Shown one piece after another: positions 57,564 to 64,000 of a stretch of DNA of 64,000 nucleotides; positions within the stretch are counted from its first letter, which is position 1, and the number at the start of each line of letters is the position of its first letter. Under the pieces are notes generated by a model, which saw only the letters and a list, made by a program, of their open reading frames with translations, was not told the DNA's origin and did no database searches. Both the position numbers and the translations under genes were made by a program. Source of the stretch: Halomonas getboli (GTDB taxonomy: Bacteria; Pseudomonadota; Gammaproteobacteria; Pseudomonadales; Halomonadaceae); contig NZ_JALMEW010000005.1 of assembly GCF_023094245.1 (NCBI RefSeq), positions 248,001 through 312,000 on the forward strand, in the 5' to 3' direction.

Positions 57564-58520
57564 TTAAGATAGATCGCTGTCTGCCACTACTGGATGTCGG
57601 GACGGATGCTGGCGTCGCGCTTCTTCCAGCAGCCAGTCGTGCACCGCGCAGATCCGGCGATCGTCCAGCGAGCCCGCGGCGTGGACGATGCCGTAGTGCA
57701 TGCCGGTGGCCACCCGTCGCGCGAAGGGGGCCACCAGGGCGCCGGTGTCCAGCTCGCTGGTGATCAGCGTCTGGCGGGCGATGGCCACGCCCATGCCGGC
57801 CAGTGCCGCCTCCATGGTCAGATGGTTGCGGTTGAAGGTGTAGCCGCGACGCACGTTGACCTCCGGTGCGTCGATGGCCTTCAGATAATGTTCCCATTCG
57901 CCGTAATCGTGGCTGCCGCGCCAGGCGGTGACGTCGTGCAGCAGCGGATACCAGGCCAGGTCCTCGGGGCGGCGCAGCGGCGGGCGGCCACGCATCAGCG
58001 CGGGCGCGCAGACCGGAAAGATGGTCTCTTCCATCAGCGGCGTGATCGACATGCCCGGATAGCGGCCGTCGTTGAGGTCGATCGCCAGATCGAACTCGCC
58101 CTCGCGCAGCGAGGTGCTACTGTCCTCGGAGAGGATGTGCAGTTCGATGTCGGGGAAGCGCGCCTGCAGGCGCGGCAGGCGGGGCATCAGCCACTTGTTG
58201 AGGAAGGAGGGCACCACGCGCATGCGGATGATGCCGCTCATCACGCCGCTGCGCAGTCGCTTCACCTCCAGGCCCACCGCCTGGTAGGCCTCGTCGACCA
58301 CCGAGGCCAGTCGCCGGCCCTCCTCGGTGAGGGCCAGGCGGCGCGGCAGGCGGCGGAACAGCTTGAACCCCAGGCGATCCTCGAGCTGCTTGATCTGCTG
58401 GCTGACGGCACCGGTGGTGACGTGCAGTTCCTCCGCCGCCCGGGTGAAGGAGAGGTGGCGGGCGCTGACCGCGAAGACCTTCAGCCAGGCATGGGTCTGG
58501 GCGTTGAGGAGTCGGCTCAT
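57564..58520 (-). CDS. LysR-family regulator, GcvA/DsdC-like
   Basis: 318 residues. N-terminal winged helix (FAVSARHLSFTRAAEELHVTTGAVSQQIKQLEDRLGFKLFRR) and a C-terminal effector domain. The HTH region and the shared ending of the effector domain resemble DsdC/GcvA, regulators of serine and glycine metabolism. It is divergent from the L-serine dehydratase gene with 159 bases between, so it most likely controls sdaA. The effector is unknown; serine or glycine would be logical. Confidence 0.85.
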   Translation of the reverse strand: MSRLLNAQTHAWLKVFAVSARHLSFTRAAEELHVTTGAVSQQIKQLEDRLGFKLFRRLPRRLALTEEGRRLASVVDEAYQAVGLEVKRLRSGVMSGIIRMRVVPSFLNKWLMPRLPRLQARFPDIELHILSEDSSTSLREGEFDLAIDLNDGRYPGMSITPLMEETIFPVCAPALMRGRPPLRRPEDLAWYPLLHDVTAWRGSHDYGEWEHYLKAIDAPEVNVRRGYTFNRNHLTMEAALAGMGVAIARQTLITSELDTGALVAPFARRVATGMHYGIVHAAGSLDDRRICAVHDWLLEEARRQHPSRHPVVADSDLS

Positions 58521-58597
58521 GGTTTAGTCATTCTATATCGTGGACGAGATATTCTGGATTGTCGTGACGCGCTGGTGCGGACAACATTAAGGTCCAA

Positions 58598-58611
58598 GGC
58601 CATCGATGGCC
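58598..58611. promoter_or_regulatory. Palindrome in the LysR-sdaA intergenic region, candidate operator
   Basis: GGCCATCGATGGCC, perfect 14-bp dyad within CCAAGGCC...GGCCAGTTGG, 69 bases before sdaA. Position fits a LysR site acting on sdaA. Confidence 0.45.
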
Positions 58612-58679
58612 AGTTGGCTTTAGTGTAACTGACAACAAGACGGCGTCGGCGTGTGCCGGCCCCGCCCGAGGTTCTCCCC

Positions 58680-60059
58680 ATGTCCATCAGCGTCTTCGAC
58701 CTGTTCAAGATCGGCATCGGCCCGTCCAGCTCGCATACCGTCGGCCCGATGCGCGCGGCCTATGACTTCGTCCAGGAACTGCGTCGGCAGGACCTGCTGG
58801 AGCGCGTGGCGCGGGTCGAGGTGCACCTGCACGGCTCGCTGTCGTCCACCGGCCAGGGCCACGGCACCGACCAGGCGACCATCATGGGCCTGATGGGCGA
58901 GCGCCCCGAGACAATCAACCCGGACATTGTCACCCCCTGCATCGAGGAGCTGCTGGAGTCCCAGACCCTGCTGCTCGATGGCCATCTGGCGATCCCCTTC
59001 CTGTGGGCGCGTGACCTGCAGTGGCACGACGAGAGCCTGCCCTATCATCCCAACGCCATGACCCTGGTGGCTCACGGCCATTCCCGGGAGCTGTATCGCA
59101 ACGTTTTCTACTCCGTGGGCGGCGGCTTCGTGGTCGACGAGGCCCAGGCGGCCAGCGGCGAGCTCGACAGCGACAACACCGCGTTGCCCTACGACTTCAA
59201 CTCCGCCGGCGAGCTGCTGGCGCTGTGTCGCCTGCACGACATGCGCATCAGCGAGCTGATGATGGCCAACGAGAAGGCCTGGCGCAGCGAGGCCGAGATC
59301 CGCGCCGGGCTGTGGCGCATCTGGGAAGCCATGCAGGACTGCGTGCAGAAGGGCTTCGAAGGCGAGGGCGTGCTGCCCGGCGGGCTCAACGTCAAGCGCC
59401 GCGCCGGTGCGTTGCATCGTCGCCTCGAGGCCATGGACGACGACGGTAGCCTGATCGCCTCGACCTTCTCCGCCATGGACTGGGTCAACGTCTTCGCCCT
59501 GGCGGTCAACGAGGAAAATGCCGCCGGCGGACGCATGGTCACCGCGCCGACCAACGGCGCGGCCGGCATCATCCCGGCGGTGCTGCACTACTACATGAAG
59601 TTCCAGGCCAGCGCCGACGAGCGCTGCGTGGTCGACTTCCTGCTGACCGCCGGTGCCGTGGGCATCCTGTGCAAGAAGAACGCCTCCATCTCCGGCGCCG
59701 AGGTCGGCTGTCAGGGCGAGGTGGGCTCCGCCTGCGCCATGGCTGCCGCCGGCCTCACGGAGGTGCTGGGCGGCACCCCGGGCCAGGTGGAGAACGCCGC
59801 CGAGATCGGCCTGGAGCACAACCTGGGGCTGACCTGCGATCCGGTGGGCGGGCTGGTGCAGGTGCCCTGCATCGAACGCAACGCCATCGCTTCGGTGAAG
59901 GCGATCAACGCGGCCCAGATGGCCCTGCGCGGCGACGGCGAGCACTTCATTTCGCTGGACAAGGCGATTCGCACCATGCGCGACACCGGCGCCGACATGC
60001 AGGAGAAGTACAAGGAAACCTCCAAGGGTGGCCTGGCCGTCAACGCCATCGAATGCTGA
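58680..60059 (+). CDS. sdaA: L-serine ammonia-lyase (single-chain, iron-sulfur)
   Basis: 459 residues. Deaminates L-serine to pyruvate using a 4Fe-4S cluster. Signatures: [54 protein letters not shown], and cluster cysteines in [29 protein letters not shown] and [18 protein letters not shown]. Single polypeptide of the E. coli SdaA/SdaB type. Near adhC, fghA and a GbdR-like gene it fits the end of glycine betaine catabolism (glycine to serine to pyruvate). RBS GAGG. Confidence 0.97.
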   Translation: MSISVFDLFKIGIGPSSSHTVGPMRAAYDFVQELRRQDLLERVARVEVHLHGSLSSTGQGHGTDQATIMGLMGERPETINPDIVTPCIEELLESQTLLLDGHLAIPFLWARDLQWHDESLPYHPNAMTLVAHGHSRELYRNVFYSVGGGFVVDEAQAASGELDSDNTALPYDFNSAGELLALCRLHDMRISELMMANEKAWRSEAEIRAGLWRIWEAMQDCVQKGFEGEGVLPGGLNVKRRAGALHRRLEAMDDDGSLIASTFSAMDWVNVFALAVNEENAAGGRMVTAPTNGAAGIIPAVLHYYMKFQASADERCVVDFLLTAGAVGILCKKNASISGAEVGCQGEVGSACAMAAAGLTEVLGGTPGQVENAAEIGLEHNLGLTCDPVGGLVQVPCIERNAIASVKAINAAQMALRGDGEHFISLDKAIRTMRDTGADMQEKYKETSKGGLAVNAIEC

Positions 60060-60097
60060 ACCCAGCTCTTTGTCGGGCGGCGGGTGCCGTCCTTGCC

Positions 60098-60128
60098 GGC
60101 GCGTCACTCGGGTGGCGCGCCTTTTTTT
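60098..60128 (+). terminator. Intrinsic terminator after sdaA
   Basis: GGCGCGTCAC and GTGGCGCGCC around TCGG (one G-T pair), followed by seven T residues. It ends 10 bases before the stop of the convergent LysR gene. Confidence 0.95.
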
Positions 60129-60138
60129 GTGTCCTCGA

Positions 60139-61032
60139 TCAGCCTCGCCGGGACGGCAGGATGTCGCCGATATGAGCGACCAGGTAGTCGAGGAAGCGAT
60201 GGACCTTGGCCGAGCGGTGGCGGTGCTGGGGATAGACGGCCCACACCGCGGTGTCGCCGTGGCGATAGGCGTCGAGCACGCTGATCAGCTGGCCGCGCGC
60301 CAGGTATTCCTCGACGTAGTAGTCGGGCAGCTGGGCCAGCCCCAGGCCCTTGAGGGCCGCATCGAGCAGGGCGGGTCCGGAGTTGCCGCTCAGCGGGCCG
60401 TCGACGCGGATGTCGCGGCGCACCCCGTCGACGTCGAAGCGCCAGTAGTCACGCGAGCCGACCAGGCAGCGATGGCGCGACAGCTCCGACAGGCTGTGGG
60501 GCTGGGCGATGCGGGTGAAATAGTCCGGTGAGCCGACCACATACTCGCGGCGCTCGCATAGGCGCCGGGCGACCAGCGAGGAGTCCTCGAGCCGGCCCAT
60601 GCGGACGGCGATGTCGAAGCCCTCGTCGATGATGTCCACCTGGCGGTTGGTGAAGTGCATGCGCACCTCGAGCCGTGGATGGGCGCGCATGAAGTCGTGC
60701 ACCAGCGGGGCGATGAAGCGCTCGCCGAAGGTGGTGGCGCAGGTCAGGCTCAGCCGCCCGGTGGGCGTGTCCTGCAGCTCCTTGACCGCCGTCTCGGCCT
60801 CGCGGAAGCCTTCGAACAGATGCTGGCAGTGCTGGTAGTAGAGCTGGCCCGCCTCGGTGAGGCGAATCCGGCGCGTGGTGCGGTAGAGCAGGGTGGTGCC
60901 CAGCTGGTTCTCCAGCTGGCTGACCAACCGGCTGACGTGGGAACTCGAGACCTTGAGCCGTTCGGCGGCGGCCTTGAAGGCGCCCAGGCGCACGACCTCG
61001 ATGAAGGCCTCGACGCGATCCCATCGCTGCAT
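60139..61032 (-). CDS. LysR-family transcriptional regulator
   Basis: 297 residues. Winged helix (FIEVVRLGAFKAAAERLKVSSSHVSRLVSQLENQLGTTLLYRTTRR) and a LysR substrate domain. Divergent from adhC with 122 bases between, so a regulator of formaldehyde oxidation genes is the natural guess; the effector is unknown. An inverted repeat of LysR type lies just upstream (61052-61073). Confidence 0.93.
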   Translation of the reverse strand: MQRWDRVEAFIEVVRLGAFKAAAERLKVSSSHVSRLVSQLENQLGTTLLYRTTRRIRLTEAGQLYYQHCQHLFEGFREAETAVKELQDTPTGRLSLTCATTFGERFIAPLVHDFMRAHPRLEVRMHFTNRQVDIIDEGFDIAVRMGRLEDSSLVARRLCERREYVVGSPDYFTRIAQPHSLSELSRHRCLVGSRDYWRFDVDGVRRDIRVDGPLSGNSGPALLDAALKGLGLAQLPDYYVEEYLARGQLISVLDAYRHGDTAVWAVYPQHRHRSAKVHRFLDYLVAHIGDILPSRRG

Positions 61033-61051
61033 GCGGTGTGTCCTTCGGCAG

Positions 61052-61073
61052 ATTGTTGCTCAGTGGCAATAAT
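61052..61073. promoter_or_regulatory. LysR-type inverted repeat between the LysR gene and adhC
   Basis: ATTGTTGC-TCAGTG-GCAATAAT, arms of 8 bases with one mismatch, containing a T-N11-A core (TTGTTGC...GGCAA). About 20 bases from the LysR start and 80 from adhC. A possible adhC promoter, TTATCC (61093-61098) and TAGACT (61116-61121), follows. Confidence 0.6.
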
Positions 61074-61118
61074 GTCATGCGTTTCGTGCAGTTTATCCGA
61101 GTATGCGGTTTTGCCTAG

Positions 61119-62264
<1,146 letters not shown>

Positions 62265-62393
62265 TCAACGCGCCCGCTGTCACGCGCAGGGCTCGACATG
62301 TGTCCGATGCCGCTTGGAGGGCTCGACGCGTGCCCGTCCACAGGCGGATGACGTGAGCCCGATCACCGCGGCAGTGAATGCCCTGTCTTCGGT

Positions 62394-62421
62394 GCCGGGT
62401 GTCGCGTAGGCGACGCCCGGC
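62394..62421 (+). promoter_or_regulatory. Hairpin in the adhC-fghA gap
   Basis: GCCGGGTGTCGC and GCGACGCCCGGC around GTAG (one G-T pair), 28 bases before the fghA start, with no T-tract. It could stabilise mRNA, pause polymerase or set the adhC to fghA ratio. Confidence 0.5.
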
Positions 62422-62449
62422 ATCTCTCGAACCCCATGAGGAGTCGCTC

Positions 62450-63307
62450 ATGACCATGACCGAACAGCTCGAGCTGGTCTCGGCCAACCGCAGCTTCGGC
62501 GGCTGGCACAAGCGCTATCGCCATCGCTCCCGGGCGCTGGACTGCGAGATGACCTTTGCCATCTATCTGCCGCCCCAGGCGGAGACCGAGCGGGTGCCGC
62601 TGCTGTGGTGGCTGTCGGGGCTGACCTGTACCGACGAGAACTTCATGCAGAAGGCCGGCGCCCAGCGCCTGGCCGCGGAGCTCGGCATCGCCATCGTCTG
62701 CCCTGACACCAGCCCGCGCGGGCTGAACCTGCCCGGCGAGGACGACAGCTACGACTTCGGCACCGGTGCGGGCTTCTACGTCAACGCCACCCAGGCGCCG
62801 TGGAAGGGCCACTATCGGATGTACGACTATGTGGCCGAGGAGTTGCCCTCGGTGGTGCGCCAGCACTTCCCGGTCAACGGCCGCGAGGCGATCAGCGGGC
62901 ATTCCATGGGCGGTCACGGCGCGCTGATCCTGGCCCTGCGCCGGCCCGGGCACTACCGCTCGGTGTCGGCCTTCGCGCCGGTGGTCAATCCGACCCAGTG
63001 TCCCTGGGGCCGCAAGGCCTTCGGCGGCTACCTGGGGGAAGACACCAGCGAGTGGACTCAGTACGACGCCTGTGAGCTGGTGGCGCGCGGCGCCTCGCGT
63101 CAGCCGCTGTTCGTCGACCAGGGAGAAGCCGACGACTTCCTCGAGGAGCAGCTGTGCCCCGAGCGCCTGGAAGCGGTGTGCGCCGAGCACAACCATCCGC
63201 TGACCCTGCGTCGCCAGCCCGGCTACGATCACAGCTACTTCTTCATCGCCAGCTTCATCGACGATCACCTGCGCTACCACGCCGAGCATCTCCACGCCCG
63301 GCGCTGA
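62450..63307 (+). CDS. fghA: S-formylglutathione hydrolase
   Basis: 285 residues. Hydrolyses S-formylglutathione to formate and glutathione. Esterase D family: LSGLTCTDENFMQKAGAQRLA, nucleophile S152 in ISGHSMGGHGAL, NPTQCPWGRKAFGGYLG, and the catalytic His in QPGYDHSYFFI. RBS GAGGA 8 bases before ATG. Partner of adhC in formaldehyde removal. Confidence 0.97.
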   Translation: MTMTEQLELVSANRSFGGWHKRYRHRSRALDCEMTFAIYLPPQAETERVPLLWWLSGLTCTDENFMQKAGAQRLAAELGIAIVCPDTSPRGLNLPGEDDSYDFGTGAGFYVNATQAPWKGHYRMYDYVAEELPSVVRQHFPVNGREAISGHSMGGHGALILALRRPGHYRSVSAFAPVVNPTQCPWGRKAFGGYLGEDTSEWTQYDACELVARGASRQPLFVDQGEADDFLEEQLCPERLEAVCAEHNHPLTLRRQPGYDHSYFFIASFIDDHLRYHAEHLHARR

Positions 63308-63331
63308 AGCGCCGACGCCGCTCGTCCGATC

Positions 63332-63357
63332 GCGTGCCGCCCTCCTGGGCGGCACGC
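63332..63357 (+). terminator. Hairpin after fghA
   Basis: Perfect 11-bp stem GCGTGCCGCCC and GGGCGGCACGC with a TCCT loop, then TTCGTT. Weak T-tract, 25 bases after the fghA stop. Confidence 0.7.
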
Positions 63358-63500
63358 TTCGTTCTGTCTCCATGTCCGTTGGCGACGCCGGCATTCCCAG
63401 GAGCGACTCATTGTCGCGGTAAACCGGAAAATCGCTCCTCGATAGGCAAATTTGACATGCCGGAAAACGACATGGCGGGTAAATTCGGCGCTGAGCATGC

Positions 63501-63515
63501 CTGTCCGCGACAGGT
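63501..63515. promoter_or_regulatory. Inverted repeat upstream of the GbdR-like gene, candidate operator
   Basis: CCTGTC-CGC-GACAGG, 70 bases before the AraC-family start. A related TTGTCGCGGTAAA lies at 63412-63424. Either could bind the regulator itself; no motif search was possible. Confidence 0.35.
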
Positions 63516-63584
63516 GCTCCGCCATGAGGCCGGCCCTGCCTGACACACAATAACGACGACAAGACACCACCGTGCTGGAGACCG

Positions 63585-64000
63585 ATGATGACAAGCGCTC
63601 CCTCGACCTCGCGTCATGCCGACGTACCACAGACGATCGGCTTTCTGCTGCTGGACAACTTCACCCTGATCTCGCTCGCCTCGGCCATCGAGCCGCTGCG
63701 GATGGCCAACCAGCTGGCCGGTCGCGAGCTCTATCGCTGGTATACCCTGACCCTCGACGGCGGCCCGGTGCGCGCCAGCGACGGCCTTCAGATCACCCCG
63801 GATGCCTCGACCACCGTGCCGCTGGCGCTGGACATGGTGATCGTCTGCGGCGGGGTGGGCCCGCAGCGCAGCGTCCAGCGTGAACACGTCGCCTGGCTGC
63901 AGTCCGAGGCGCGCCAGTCTCGGCGTCTCGGCGCCGTCTGCACCGGCACCTGGGCGCTGGCCCGCGCCGGGCTGCTCGACGGCTACGAGGCCAGCGTGCA
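63585..64000 (+). CDS. GbdR-like AraC-family regulator (3' end outside window)
   Basis: The visible 138 residues form the DJ-1/PfpI-like N-terminal domain of GlxA-type AraC regulators: IGFLLLDNFTLISLASAIEPLRMANQLAGRELYRWYTLTLDGG, then VICGGVGP and the nucleophile-elbow-like AVCTGTWALARAGLLDG. The opening closely resembles Pseudomonas GbdR, which activates glycine betaine and dimethylglycine catabolism. The C-terminal helix-turn-helix lies beyond the window. Start is one of two adjacent ATG codons (63585, 63588). Context (adhC, fghA, sdaA) supports a betaine role; a carnitine regulator such as CdhR is an alternative. Confidence 0.85.
   Translation, partial: MMTSAPSTSRHADVPQTIGFLLLDNFTLISLASAIEPLRMANQLAGRELYRWYTLTLDGGPVRASDGLQITPDASTTVPLALDMVIVCGGVGPQRSVQREHVAWLQSEARQSRRLGAVCTGTWALARAGLLDGYEASV

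Noticed and set aside
58521..58679. Short open frame between the LysR gene and sdaA on the minus strand
   Set aside because: No ribosome site or homology; the region holds divergent control signals.

Overview
The window is 64 kb of high-GC, gene-dense chromosome from a gammaproteobacterium, most likely a member of the Halomonadaceae (Halomonas or a close relative). The clues are a group-2 Mrp sodium/proton antiporter operon, a Tat-exported high-potential iron-sulfur protein, PhaR, a DUF6482 protein, a GbdR-like glycine betaine regulator and macromolecular-synthesis gene orders of the Pseudomonas/Halomonas type. I see no prophage, insertion sequence, integron or CRISPR array. Nearly everything is core genome, so the interest lies in altered versions of core genes and in the intergenic DNA.

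Layout. 1-1.3 kb: end of an alpha/beta hydrolase, then a Val-Asp-Asp-Val-Asp tRNA operon with its own promoter and terminator. 1.4-8.5 kb: fadH, then the prkA-yeaH-spoVR stress operon. 8.6-10.4 kb: HiPIP, a stand-alone RAM-domain protein and a membrane-anchored NUC1-type nuclease. 10.5-11.1 kb: three tRNA-Leu(CAG) genes, divergent from rnr. 11.2-18.1 kb: rnr-rlmB, rpsF-rpsR-membrane protein-rplI, dnaB. 18.1-22.4 kb: two small proteins, a DCC thiol protein coupled to an Fe-S (6-4)-type photolyase, and hemH. 22.4-28.3 kb: mrpABCDEFG with A and B fused. 28.5-32.5 kb: DUF2256, cryptochrome-DASH, DUF3429, a MltB-like lytic transglycosylase and a retropepsin-like protein. 32.4-37.9 kb: rsmE, phaR, purD, thioesterase, phosphoribulokinase, HIT protein, coq7. 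38-41.2 kb (minus strand): speD, an OsmC-family protein, murU and amgK. 41.4-49.3 kb: lptD-surA-pdxA-rsmA-apaG-apaH-glpE-cca. 49.3-52.2 kb: folK-folB, plsY, tsaD. 52.3-56.8 kb: the rpsU-dnaG-rpoD macromolecular synthesis operon. 56.8-64 kb: a membrane protein, then LysR/sdaA, LysR/adhC-fghA and the start of a GbdR-like regulator.

How the genes work together. lptD/surA plus murU/amgK form an envelope block (LPS export, outer-membrane protein folding, cell-wall sugar recycling). The Fe-S photolyase, cryptochrome-DASH and their partners form two light/DNA-repair modules. The cryptochrome module has an upstream 11-bp direct repeat that fits a B12-photoreceptor (CarH/LitR) operator. The right end (serine dehydratase, glutathione-dependent formaldehyde oxidation, GbdR-like regulator) looks like the edge of a glycine-betaine demethylation locus, where the methyl groups released appear as formaldehyde.

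Most notable points: a SurA that joins its N-terminal chaperone domain directly to its C-terminal helix and lacks both parvulin domains; a CCA-adding enzyme that has lost the HD phosphohydrolase signature; a 74-bp duplication of the 3' end of tsaD beside a CCTCGAA tandem array, with the apparent original gene end left downstream; and a phosphoribulokinase in an apparently heterotrophic context.
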